Assembly: GCA_001915545.1 (NCBI GenBank)
Contig: MNQS01000003.1
Location: 46,696-110,695 of the forward strand
Source: Bacteroides sp. 43_108
GTDB lineage: Bacteria; Bacteroidota; Bacteroidia; Bacteroidales; Bacteroidaceae
Reading direction: 5' to 3'
DNA: 64,000 nucleotides
Shown: one piece after another, positions 47,800-55,277 of the stretch
How the letters are laid out: each line of letters opens with the position of its first letter
Numbering within the stretch: the stretch's first letter is position 1
Position numbers and translations under genes: made by a program
Notes under the pieces: model-generated
What the model was told of the DNA's origin: nothing
The model's database searches: none
What the model saw: the letters and a program-made list of their open reading frames with translations, nothing else

Positions 47800-48927
47800 A
47801 TGAAAATCATCGTAGCAATGGATTCCTACAAGGGATGCCTCACCTCCGACGAAGCCGGGCGCGCCGTCGCCCACGCCCTCGAAGCCGTCTGCCCCTATGC
47901 CGAAATCATCTGCCTGCCCGTCTCCGACGGAGGCGAAGGCCTGGCACAGTCGCTGCTTCGCGCCGTCGGCGGACGCGAAGAGACAGCCCTCGTCCACGAC
48001 CCCCTGATGCGTCAGATCACGGCCGCCTACACCGTCCTCCCCGACGGCACCGCCGTCATCGACATGGCGTCGGCATGCGGATTGCCCCTCCTGCGGGAGC
48101 ATGAGCGCAATCCCCTCCGCACCACCACATACGGGTTCGGCGAACTGCTGTGCGACGCCCTCCGCAAAGGCTGCCGCACCGTCATGGCAGGACTCGGCGG
48201 AAGCGCCACGAACGACTGCGGAACAGGCATGATGCAGGCCCTCGGCGCCCGATTCTTCGACAGCGGCGGACACGAAATACCCCTCATGTGCGGAGCCTCG
48301 CTGAACAGCGTCGAGCGCATCGACACCTCAGGCATGCACGCCCTCACCGACGGCACCGCGTTCACCGCCGCATGCGATGTCGACACACCCCTGCTGGGAC
48401 CCCGCGGTGCCACCATGACCTTCGCACCCCAAAAGGGAGCAACCGCAGCCGACCTCCTCACCCTCGAAACCGGCATGACCCGCATTGCCGGAATACTCGG
48501 GAAACACACCGCCCGCACCGGCTTTGCCGACAAGGCAGGAAGCGGAGCCGCCGGAGGACTCGGCGCAGCCCTCTGCGCCATGCTCGGTGCCGAGCTCAAA
48601 CGCGGAGCCGAGATTGTGCTCGACGCGGTGCACTTCAACGAGCTGGCCGAGAAAGCCGACATGGTCATCACCGGCGAGGGGCGCTCCGACCTCCAGACAC
48701 TCATGGGCAAACTGCCGTACACCATCATGAAGAGAGCCGAAAAATACGGCCTGCACGCATTGCTGATTTCGGGAGCAGTGGACAACGAAAAAGCCCTCCT
48801 CGATGCAGGATTCACCGCCGTCAGAGCCGTCACACCGACGGGGCAAACGCTCGAAGAAGCCATGAAACCCGACACGGCACGGATGAATATCAAAAAAACG
48901 GTACATGAACTTTGGGGAAATTTATAG
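47800..48927 (+). CDS. Glycerate 2-kinase (GarK/GlxK type)
   Basis: Phosphorylates D-glycerate to 2-phosphoglycerate, feeding glycolysis from glycerate or glucarate breakdown. The 375 residues are normal length for glycerate kinase type 1. Conserved blocks are DSYKGCLTSDEAGRAVA, PVSDGGEGLAQSL, MAGLGGSATNDCGTGM and ITGEGRSDLQTLMGKLP. No signal peptide, so cytoplasmic. The coding region is GC-rich. It is transcribed alone and followed by an intrinsic terminator at the start of the AT-rich region. Confidence 0.93.
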   Translation: MKIIVAMDSYKGCLTSDEAGRAVAHALEAVCPYAEIICLPVSDGGEGLAQSLLRAVGGREETALVHDPLMRQITAAYTVLPDGTAVIDMASACGLPLLREHERNPLRTTTYGFGELLCDALRKGCRTVMAGLGGSATNDCGTGMMQALGARFFDSGGHEIPLMCGASLNSVERIDTSGMHALTDGTAFTAACDVDTPLLGPRGATMTFAPQKGATAADLLTLETGMTRIAGILGKHTARTGFADKAGSGAAGGLGAALCAMLGAELKRGAEIVLDAVHFNELAEKADMVITGEGRSDLQTLMGKLPYTIMKRAEKYGLHALLISGAVDNEKALLDAGFTAVRAVTPTGQTLEEAMKPDTARMNIKKTVHELWGNL

Positions 48928-48947
48928 GGATTCTATATGTAAAATAA

Positions 48948-48986
48948 TTACCCGCTATAAATGAATTTACATTTTATAGCGGGTAA
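48948..48986. terminator. Terminator after the glycerate kinase gene
   Basis: A perfect 14-bp stem (48948-48961 with 48973-48986) with A and T runs on both sides, so it can act on both strands. It separates the kinase gene from the converging minus-strand barrel gene. Confidence 0.8.
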
Positions 48987-49043
48987 ATTAAAGAATACAC
49001 GATTATAGTCGCACCTTATGATATCATATAGAATACATCAATA

Positions 49044-49934
49044 TTATTTTTGCCACAATCGTATTGCAATACCAATATTAAGATCCCACAAGAATTTGCC
49101 ACCTTTAGTATTTCCTTCTTCGTCAACTGTCATATCTTTTATTTTACCGAGTCCAATACCTCCACCTCCAAATATCCCAAATAGCATTTTACTACCGAAA
49201 AAATAACTATAACTCAAATCCGCCATAAGTGCACCTCTATCAACAACAGGTGTTTCAGAGTAACACAATCCTATAGTAAAATCCTTATTTTCATCACTGG
49301 ACAGATACCATCCAATACCAGCATGCCAAGCTGTCACATCACTATTTTCACTATTAAATAATAGGTCTTTGCCTATTCCTCCATATAAAGTGAAACCTCC
49401 GGCTCCCCCCAAACATAATTTTAAACGCGCAAATTCACCATAAACACGCGATATGCCAAGTGCCAGCTGCGCATTTGGATAGCCATCAGTTTTATAGTTA
49501 ATGCCATCAATAGCTGTATCAATAAATTTGTCAGCACCAGAAGTAATTGTTTTAGTAACAGATCCGGTTATATTTCTGTTTCCATCGTTTTCATATCCAG
49601 AACTATAATCAACAATTTCATCATCTTCATTATTTGGTTTATACACTGTCTTAATATTGTATTCACGTACTGTTGGTTTACCTGTGGCTATTTTTGAATT
49701 ACCTAATGGAACAACAATTTGGCGTCCAAGAGCGTCTGTACCACTATAAATGCTTATATTTTCATTAAAAGTTGCAGAACCGTCTACAATTATCTTTCCT
49801 TTTGATGTACTTAATGTTACAGGCGATACAACTTCACCACCTATATTTATTTTTACAATTACATTCTGCGAAAAAGCTTTTTCGCAAAATGTAAAGAGCA
49901 ACAAAGCAACTATCAGCAATGTATGTTTTCTCAT
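49044..49934 (-). CDS. Secreted or outer-membrane beta-barrel-like protein
   Basis: A 296-residue protein of unknown function. I chose the ATG at 49934 because it starts a signal peptide (MRKHTLLIVALLLFTFCEKA, cut near FSQ); an in-frame ATG at 49961 would touch the upstream stop. The first 140 residues are polar. The rest alternates short amphipathic strands with glycine turns (LCLGGAGGFTLYGGIGKDLLF, FFGSKMLFGIFGGGGIGLG), and the chain ends in an aromatic-rich RLWQK. This suggests a small outer-membrane barrel. It directly follows the CXXC-repeat gene. Confidence 0.65.
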   Translation of the reverse strand: MRKHTLLIVALLLFTFCEKAFSQNVIVKINIGGEVVSPVTLSTSKGKIIVDGSATFNENISIYSGTDALGRQIVVPLGNSKIATGKPTVREYNIKTVYKPNNEDDEIVDYSSGYENDGNRNITGSVTKTITSGADKFIDTAIDGINYKTDGYPNAQLALGISRVYGEFARLKLCLGGAGGFTLYGGIGKDLLFNSENSDVTAWHAGIGWYLSSDENKDFTIGLCYSETPVVDRGALMADLSYSYFFGSKMLFGIFGGGGIGLGKIKDMTVDEEGNTKGGKFLWDLNIGIAIRLWQK

Positions 49935-49960
49935 ATTTTGACTTATAATCGGATAAAACA

Positions 49961-50326
49961 TCAAAATTCAGCATTACATTTATCACATTTCAAATAATAA
50001 ACAACAACTTGTTTATATGGATGCCCTGTACCGTCACAATATCGACACGCAGGACCACTATATACAATTTTTCCATTTTTAATAACACCTTGACGACCTG
50101 TTCCATTACATCCGAGGCAATTTCGAGAATAATCGCGCTTATTAACAACTTTACTGTATTGCTTAAGTATTCCTTCACCACAACTAGGGCATTTTCTTGC
50201 TTCTGTAAAAGTATTGGAATTCTCATGGTTAAAAGTATTCTTATAACCAATGCAATAATCCTGATGAGCATACATTGCTGTAGATACAGCCATCACAAAC
50301 ATGACAAAAAGTTTTTTCGTTTTCAT
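49961..50326 (-). CDS. Secreted protein with four CXXC motifs (DnaJ zinc-finger-like)
   Basis: A 121-residue protein with a signal peptide (MKTKKLFVMFVMAVSTAMYA) and four CXXC motifs: CPSCGEG, CLGCNGTG, CRYCDGTG and CDKCNAEF. The spacing and the CxxCxGxG form of three of them match the zinc-finger region of DnaJ, but there is no J domain. Finding this fold on an exported protein is unusual. It may bind zinc or form disulphides in the periplasm. It precedes and nearly touches the barrel-protein gene, so the two may work together, for example in folding of the barrel (inference). Confidence 0.7.
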   Translation of the reverse strand: MKTKKLFVMFVMAVSTAMYAHQDYCIGYKNTFNHENSNTFTEARKCPSCGEGILKQYSKVVNKRDYSRNCLGCNGTGRQGVIKNGKIVYSGPACRYCDGTGHPYKQVVVYYLKCDKCNAEF

Positions 50327-50638
50327 AACCGTATTATTTAATTGAATTAATAAATGCCTTCATACAAGTCACCGACATACATGTTGTCTAGAACAATTCC
50401 AATACTTTTCGTAAAAATAAGTTTGTTTTCTATTTCCAAAATAAGTTAAAATATCACAGATGGAAACATCATAAAAAACATATTGTCCGAATGTAAATCC
50501 GTACTTTCTGAAACGTATATGACAATTGATGAAATCAATATTTACCAATAAACATACAGGCGATAAAAGACCGAATAGGCATACGGCATAACCTATTCAA
50601 TAAAAATGAGTAGAAATATTATATAATCAATACAAAGA
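50327..50638. other. Gap without recognisable features
   Basis: An AT-rich 312-bp stretch between two minus-strand genes. I see no open frame with protein features, no strong hairpin and no full promoter. Confidence 0.4.
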
Positions 50639-51016
50639 CTATTGTTCTGAATGAACAGAACGATATTGATTATCTATAAAGTTTTTTAATCGACTGAGCA
50701 GACGCTGTGACAACATTATATAAGGTACTGCATCTGACGAAAATTCAATATGGAGTGTACGTAGATTTACAGAACGTACAAAGTCTGTATTAACCAGATA
50801 TGAGCGCCCTAATCTGCAGAACGGACTATTTATTCCAGCCTCAGAATACATGACCTTAATATTTTGTTCAAAAAAAGAGAGGCATGAAAGCTCATATCGA
50901 CGTGAACCATCTACATATGTAAAGTTGCAGTAATTTCCATCAGCTTCGATCATCAGCACTTTGTCCAATGGTATTAAACGCAATTCATGCCTGGTACTAA
51001 TGCAAAGTTTTACCAT
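50639..51016 (-). CDS. LytTR DNA-binding domain protein
   Basis: A 125-residue protein made of a single LytTR DNA-binding domain. The visible blocks are IPLDKVLMIEADGNYCNFTYVDG, FCRLGRSYLVNTDFV and a C-terminal helix. There is no receiver, sensor or membrane domain, so it acts as a free DNA-binding protein or partners with a kinase elsewhere. A short hairpin (AGGTC with GACCT) lies just before its start codon, and a probable structured RNA with its own terminator lies upstream on the same strand. Confidence 0.85.
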   Translation of the reverse strand: MVKLCISTRHELRLIPLDKVLMIEADGNYCNFTYVDGSRRYELSCLSFFEQNIKVMYSEAGINSPFCRLGRSYLVNTDFVRSVNLRTLHIEFSSDAVPYIMLSQRLLSRLKNFIDNQYRSVHSEQ

Positions 51017-51085
51017 ATTCTTGCATTTTCAGGTCGAACTCCCATCAGACCTATATATTTCGTTTTGTCAAAACTGGCTATAAAC

Positions 51086-51414
51086 AAAAAAACGTGGGAG
51101 TAATCTTGTGCCCGTCTTGACGCTTCGAGGCTCTCGCATGCCCAACAATCGAAGACAGAGCAACACGAGAACCCCACGCAATAGATAATATACTAAATGC
51201 ATAATTATCCCTTACGCGTTTTACACGCGTAAAGGTACATGCTTTAGGATACATTCATTGCATGGCATTCACTGTATTGCCATGATTTTCGATTGTTTGC
51301 AAATTTGCGAGATTTGAAGCGTCAAAAATCAAAGCGCAGTAAACGCCTTTCCGTAAAATAGCAGATAGGACAGCTTTTAATGATATATATCCATATATAT
51401 ATTAATACTATCAC
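51086..51414 (-). ncRNA. Candidate structured RNA or leader upstream of the LytTR gene
   Basis: Between a minus-strand -7 box and the LytTR gene lies a non-coding stretch of about 330 bases with several inverted repeats. One is a 7-bp hairpin at 51261-51284, another pairs around 51208-51234. The last is a long complex hairpin whose outer stem joins CGTGGG (51093-51098) to CCCACG (51173-51178), continues with a 7-bp inner stem (TCTTGTG with CACGAGA), and is followed on the minus strand by seven Ts. That end looks like an intrinsic terminator. Either a free small RNA or a terminated leader of the LytTR gene fits. I do not recognise the family. Confidence 0.5.
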
Positions 51415-51423
51415 AATCTATTG

Positions 51424-51455
51424 CAAAGATACTAAAAAAGGCGTGATATGGTAAA
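51424..51455 (-). promoter_or_regulatory. Promoter for the candidate RNA/LytTR transcript
   Basis: On the minus strand TATCTTTG (51431-51424) matches TAnnTTTG. A weak -33 match TTTA lies 20 bp upstream (51455-51452). Confidence 0.5.
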
Positions 51456-51594
51456 GTTTATACATGAATATTAATAACGCGAGTTATAGATAACAAGACT
51501 CCCACAAAGCTGTGAAACAAAGAACCATCGGCATCTTTATTGCCAACGATTGCATAACCATTCCATATAAAAACAACAATTTTAAAAATGTATA

Positions 51595-51633
51595 AGACCT
51601 CGATTTTTTTTATGAAAAACCGAGGCCTTTTTA
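51595..51633 (+). terminator. Plus-strand terminator-like hairpin
   Basis: AGACCTCG at 51595-51602 pairs with CGAGGCCT at 51621-51628 (one mismatch), followed by a T run on the plus strand. No plus-strand gene is seen upstream, only a nine-codon frame at 51466, so what it terminates is unknown. Confidence 0.55.
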
Positions 51634-51686
51634 TCACAGTATTTGTTATAGCAATATTTATTTTTTGCATACCTGCAAAAATCTGC

Positions 51687-51774
51687 GAGCGCTTGCAAAT
51701 AATCTTCCAAGCGCTCGGAAGATTTTTTCTGGGCGCTCGGAATGTTTTCTGCGAGCGCCCATAGATTTTTATTA
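51687..51774. repeat. 22-bp-period palindromic array, locus C
   Basis: Four units start at 51687, 51709, 51731 and 51753, exactly 22 bp apart, with cores GAGCGCTT, AAGCGCTC, GGGCGCTC and GAGCGCCC. The second unit with its flanks forms a 24-bp near-perfect palindrome (AATCTTCC, core, GGAAGATT). It lies between a terminator-like hairpin and an old insertion remnant in the AT-rich region, where the GC-rich cores stand out. Confidence 0.85.
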
Positions 51775-51938
51775 TATACGATAAACTATTGATGCTTGAC
51801 GCCTAAAAGACATTTTAGAAGACTGTGGCTTAAAATAATTGCATATGTTGAACAATTGTTTCGCCATTCGTAATGGGTATAAAAAATGTAGTTCTGCATG
51901 AACCATGCAAGATACATGAGTATTGCAGAGCTGCAAAA

Positions 51939-51987
51939 GAAAAAGTCTATATGCAAGAAAAAGATTTTCTAAATCACTTTCTTGTAG
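51939..51987. repeat. Left copy of a 49-bp direct repeat of the fucO 3' end
   Basis: Matches 55229-55277 at 46 of 49 positions in the same orientation. The right copy covers the last codons, stop and downstream bases of fucO. The left copy is detached from any fucO gene, read on the minus strand ends YKKVI-stop, and abuts a transposase remnant. The pair encloses the AbiE region, consistent with an inserted or duplicated segment. Confidence 0.75.
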
Positions 51988-52061
51988 TCAACGCTGGTCT
52001 TAAAATCACGTTCGGGAATCATAGACATAATTTGAGAAAATATGGTTCTGCCTTTGTTCAT
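51969..52061 (-). pseudogene. N-terminal remnant of an IS4-type (DUF4372) transposase
   Basis: A 30-codon frame begins MNKGRTIFSQIMSMIPERDF, the characteristic start of the DUF4372-containing IS4-type transposases of Bacteroidetes as I recall them. After about 25 residues it runs directly into the left fucO repeat and stops. Only the first few percent of a transposase remains, so this is a broken, chimeric junction rather than a gene. Confidence 0.65.
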
Positions 52062-52250
52062 ACTGCGCACACAATTATGTCATGAACGCAAAAGTAGAAA
52101 TTCAAATCGAATACACATTTTTACACCTGTAAATAATTAATAGTCAATTAGTAACAAACAAATAATTCCGATTTAACGGGACAACAGTGAAATTAATATA
52201 GAAAAACGCACTAAAGAAGGATTAATTGCTTAGGACTTATATATAAAATC

Positions 52251-52291
52251 GGCAGTAAAGTCGATTTATTGCCGACTTTATATTATCTTTG
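52251..52291 (+). promoter_or_regulatory. AbiE promoter and overlapping operator-like inverted repeats
   Basis: A -7 box TATCTTTG is at 52284-52291, 8 bp before the antitoxin ATG. Just upstream, TAAAGTCG (52256-52263) and CGACTTTA (52273-52280) form a perfect 8-bp inverted repeat with a 9-base centre. A second, overlapping repeat (CGGCA with TGCCG) shares the site. This covers the -33 region and the spacer, where an autorepressor would block transcription. AbiEi proteins are known to bind inverted repeats in their own promoter. Confidence 0.65.
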
Positions 52292-52298
52292 CACTACA

Positions 52299-53027
52299 AT
52301 GAGTATTGACGAGAGATATAGTATTAAACAGAGCATATTGGATTATGCTCGTACTTACGGACGGATTGAAGTTCCTCGATTAGTATCAATATTGGGAATA
52401 AAGAAAAATACCGCCCGCCAGTATCTCTGTAACTTGACCAAAGAAAACAAGATCGCCCGTATAGGAAACGGTGAATACATGCTTACTGATAAACAGATTT
52501 TCTCATTTGCTCCAACAGAGACATTGAGAAAACTATTTAACGGATTGAAAGAGAAATTGCCGTTCACAGATTTCTGCATCTACGATGGCAGCATCTTCAA
52601 CACACTCCAGCATCACGTTTCTGTAAATCATGCCATTTATGTCGAAACCAACCGGGATGCTGTAGATTCTGTTTTTTCTCTGTTGAAAGAATCCGACATG
52701 CCTGTCTATAAGCAACCGACAGCAAAGTTCATGTACGACTATGTAAACATGCATGAACCATGCATCATAGTAAAGACATTTGTCACTGAATCTCCAGTAA
52801 ACAAGGTTGATGGGATGGTTACTCCTACCATCGAAAAGTTGCTCGTGGATATACAAAAAGACGAAGACTTTGATTATATGCAGGGTACGGAAATCACTTA
52901 TATGTATCAGACAGCCTTTGATTTGTACACAGTCAATACTCCCAAAATGCTCCGCTATGCAAGACGTAGAGGAGCATACGACAGTACTTATTCATTAATA
53001 GAACTATCACAAAAATATGATAAATAA
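52299..53027 (+). CDS. AbiEi-like antitoxin/transcriptional repressor
   Basis: A 242-residue protein with an N-terminal winged helix-turn-helix (SIKQSILDYARTYGRIEVPR) and a C-terminal domain. It has the size and layout of AbiEi-family antitoxins of type IV toxin-antitoxin systems. I chose the ATG at 52299, just downstream of the promoter box, over a longer frame from 52269 that would begin inside the operator. The stop overlaps the toxin gene start by 11 bp, so the pair is translationally coupled. The helix-turn-helix would repress its own promoter through the inverted repeats upstream. Confidence 0.85.
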   Translation: MSIDERYSIKQSILDYARTYGRIEVPRLVSILGIKKNTARQYLCNLTKENKIARIGNGEYMLTDKQIFSFAPTETLRKLFNGLKEKLPFTDFCIYDGSIFNTLQHHVSVNHAIYVETNRDAVDSVFSLLKESDMPVYKQPTAKFMYDYVNMHEPCIIVKTFVTESPVNKVDGMVTPTIEKLLVDIQKDEDFDYMQGTEITYMYQTAFDLYTVNTPKMLRYARRRGAYDSTYSLIELSQKYDK

Positions 53028-54084
53028 AGAATGCTTTACAGCAAGATGGATTGAAGAAAAATCCAAGGAGCTAAACTATCCAGACAAAAATATCATTGAA
53101 AAGGTCATACATGCCTTTTCATTGCTGGACATGTTGGCGGCTTCAGGTTGCCCATTTCATTTCAAGGGAGGAAGCAGTCTGATGCTTCTTTTAAAAGAAC
53201 AAGGACACAGATTGTCTATCGATATTGATATAATATGTCCTCCAGGTACAGAAATAGAAGAGTACCTGCAATCATACAAAGACTATGGATTTATTGACTA
53301 TAAGCCGATAGAGAGGATTCAGCGTGGAACAGACGTACCTAAATCGCATTCCAAATTCTTTTATCAAGTGGCTTTCCTTGATGGAGTAGACAGAAAAGAG
53401 AACATCCTGCTGGATGTTCTGAATGAAAACTGCCACTACAATGAAGTCGTGACTTTACCTGTAGAAAGCCGTTTTATAAAGACAGAAGGCGAACTGAATT
53501 ATGTAAAAGTACCGTCTATAGGAGATATTCTTGGCGACAAGCTTACAGCATATGCACCCAATACAACAGGTATTCCATATCTCAAAAATGGTAAGGATGC
53601 CAGTATGGAGATCATCAAACAGCTATATGATATAGCCAGATTGTTTGAGAAAACAGATGTCCTAGAAACAACAACGAAATCGTTTGTACAAATTGCAGAA
53701 GTTGAACTCTCGTACAGGCATTTGCCAAACAATCCGAAACTCATTTTCGACGATGTCAGACAGACTTCACTGTGTTTGGCAACAAGGGGAATTGAAGGGA
53801 AAGGACAATTTGATGCGTTACAACGTGGTATACAAAGGATAAAATCCTTCATGTTCAATGGCGGTTATTTCATTGACGATGCAATTAGGGATGCAGCACG
53901 CGCAGCCTATATCGCCACACTGATAGAAACCGGGAACACAACAATAGAAAAATACGACGGCAATCCGGCGACCATAGGCTCCTTAGATATTGCACCAACA
54001 CTTCCTTCGCGTCTTAGTAAGCTGAAAAGAACTTCTCCTGAAGCCTATTACTATTGGGCTAAGACCAGCCATCTATTACAATGA
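53017..54084 (+). CDS. AbiEii/AbiGii-like nucleotidyltransferase toxin
   Basis: A 355-residue nucleotidyltransferase-fold toxin. The signature FKGGSSLMLL (GG-S) is followed by RLSIDIDI, which gives the two metal-binding aspartates. Later family positions are Lys in LGDKLTAY and Asp in KQLYDIARLF. In characterised AbiE systems the toxin adds nucleotides to tRNA or other targets and causes abortive phage infection; the real target here is unknown. It partners with the overlapping antitoxin gene and lies in an AT-rich region with transposase remnants, a typical defence-island setting. Confidence 0.88.
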   Translation: MINKECFTARWIEEKSKELNYPDKNIIEKVIHAFSLLDMLAASGCPFHFKGGSSLMLLLKEQGHRLSIDIDIICPPGTEIEEYLQSYKDYGFIDYKPIERIQRGTDVPKSHSKFFYQVAFLDGVDRKENILLDVLNENCHYNEVVTLPVESRFIKTEGELNYVKVPSIGDILGDKLTAYAPNTTGIPYLKNGKDASMEIIKQLYDIARLFEKTDVLETTTKSFVQIAEVELSYRHLPNNPKLIFDDVRQTSLCLATRGIEGKGQFDALQRGIQRIKSFMFNGGYFIDDAIRDAARAAYIATLIETGNTTIEKYDGNPATIGSLDIAPTLPSRLSKLKRTSPEAYYYWAKTSHLLQ

Positions 54085-54134
54085 GTATAACTATAAACGG
54101 AATATACGATTTTCAGTAAGGAAAAAAGATAAGT

Positions 54135-54181
54135 AAAGCCCTTCATCAACCAGAGCAACAATCTGACAGATGGAGGGCTTT
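54135..54181 (+). terminator. Intrinsic terminator of the AbiE operon
   Basis: A 13-bp stem (54135-54147 with 54169-54181, one G-T pair), 50 bp after the toxin stop, with the T-rich end of the stem leading into TCTG. Confidence 0.7.
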
Positions 54182-54280
54182 CTGCAAGTTTAAAATTTAG
54201 ATTTATCCATGTACATATACACTTTTTTTAAATTCAACTTACTTGACTGATTCAAACATATAACATGTTATACCTTTAGG

Positions 54281-54601
54281 TCTTCCCTGGAGCAGGTAGA
54301 ACGGTTGACCGGAAGAAAGCTCAAAGTACTGGCCGGTGATAGAGGATACAGAGGCTCGAAGAAAATCAACGGGACAAAGATTATGATTCCCGATGTTCCC
54401 AAGAAACCGGACAGCCGTTATCAGAAGCTGAAAAAACATAAACTTTTCTGCAAACGTGCAGGTATGTGACCGACAATAGGTCGCTTGAATTCAGATTACC
54501 GATTGGGACGCAACTTTTATAATGATGTGGTGGGAGATACTGTGAACGTGCTTCTGGTGGCTGAGGCCTATAACTTCAAAAGAGCCATGAAAGCTCTTTG
54601 A
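54281..54601 (+). pseudogene. IS5-type transposase remnant with internal deletion
   Basis: Two frames of one transposase survive. The first reads LEQVERLTGRKLKVLAGDRGYRGSK... up to a stop near 54470. The second reads GRLNSDYRLGRNFYNDVV and ends LLVAEAYNFKRAMKAL, the typical C-terminal end of IS5-type transposases. The middle is missing and the N-terminal half is absent. A 9-bp hairpin (TTGCGAGAT with ATCTCGCAA, about 54618-54651) just downstream may be the old element end. The rest of the gap to 54838 shows nothing else. Confidence 0.75.
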
Positions 54602-54837
54602 TGCATACTTCAAAAAAATTGCGAGATACTGTGTCAGAACAACATCTCGCAAAGATGGGCTTTTTAAGGGATGACTATTTAGTAATTATAATTTTTAACT
54701 CGTCCTCTAATTTTTAGTGGACATTAATGATATCGTATAAGGGATTTGTACCCTAGTACAATTTGAAACAGAAAAACAAAAACGTGACGATGCGATCTTG
54801 CCCCCCAAAAAAATAAAAAGTTTCGGTTCTACCTGTA

Positions 54838-55146
54838 TTATTCGAAATCTATCTTGCTCACAACAATTACGGCTATAATCAATATGGCAACCAAAGCTCC
54901 ACATGCTCCAAAGCCGATAGCACACAAGAAATCATCTTCTATAAACTTGATATAACCCCAAAAGGAAAGATACGAGGATAAAGCTCCGATACAGAAACAT
55001 GTCCAGAAGGGCAACGGTTCTTTTGAGGGGCGAAGCGTTTTTCCGCAATGCGGACATTGTATGGAATAATTTGTTCCGTGCAGGCAGTACTGCAACCTCA
55101 TTCTAAGACTGATTGAATTGCGACAGTATGGACATTTCCTTTTCAT
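54838..55146 (-). CDS. Small zinc-ribbon membrane protein
   Basis: A 102-residue protein of unknown function. It starts with KCPYC, followed by a second CPHCGK knuckle about 30 residues later, forming a four-cysteine zinc ribbon. Two hydrophobic helices follow (FWTCFCIGALSSYLSFWGY and a long C-terminal one). It is probably an inner-membrane protein with the ribbon in the cytoplasm. It is AT-rich and lies at the right end of the accessory region, beyond the AbiE genes. Confidence 0.7.
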   Translation of the reverse strand: MKRKCPYCRNSISLRMRLQYCLHGTNYSIQCPHCGKTLRPSKEPLPFWTCFCIGALSSYLSFWGYIKFIEDDFLCAIGFGACGALVAILIIAVIVVSKIDFE

Positions 55147-55180
55147 AACAAGAAAATCAATTAGGAATACGTTTTATATT

Positions 55181-55225
55181 GCAATCCCCGATAACCGCTG
55201 ATTCGTTTTGGCTATCGGGGATTGC
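55181..55225. terminator. Strong hairpin downstream of fucO
   Basis: A perfect 13-bp stem (55181-55193 with 55213-55225) with a 19-base loop. It is 34 bp after the fucO stop on the minus strand and ends 3 bp before the direct repeat. No T run follows on the minus strand. Confidence 0.6.
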
Positions 55226-55228
55226 TAT

Positions 55229-55277
55229 GAAAAAGACTATATGCAAGAAAAAGATTTTTTAAAGCACTTTCTTGTAG
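55229..55277. repeat. Right copy of the 49-bp direct repeat (fucO 3' end)
   Basis: Partner of 51939-51987 (46 of 49 identical). It spans the fucO stop codon (55259-55261) and the bases just downstream. The distance between copies is about 3.3 kb. Confidence 0.75.

Noticed and set aside
51020..51050. Possible tRNA on the minus strand (GGGAGTTCGACCTG resembles a T arm)
   Set aside because: No acceptor, D or anticodon stems can be formed around it. It is better explained as a small hairpin before the LytTR start codon.
51458..51670. Minus-strand 70-codon frame
   Set aside because: It spans a plus-strand terminator hairpin and has no protein-like features.
51687..51774. CRISPR array
   Set aside because: Units are contiguous and only 22 bp, cores are degenerate, there are no unique spacers, and no cas genes are nearby.
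51873..52085. Plus-strand 70-codon frame
   Set aside because: It reads across the detached fucO tail and the antisense of a transposase remnant, so it cannot be a conserved gene.
52299..54084. Ordinary nucleotidyltransferase plus unrelated regulator
   Set aside because: The overlap of the genes, the winged-helix partner and the GGSSL...SIDID signature fit the AbiEi/AbiEii pair better.
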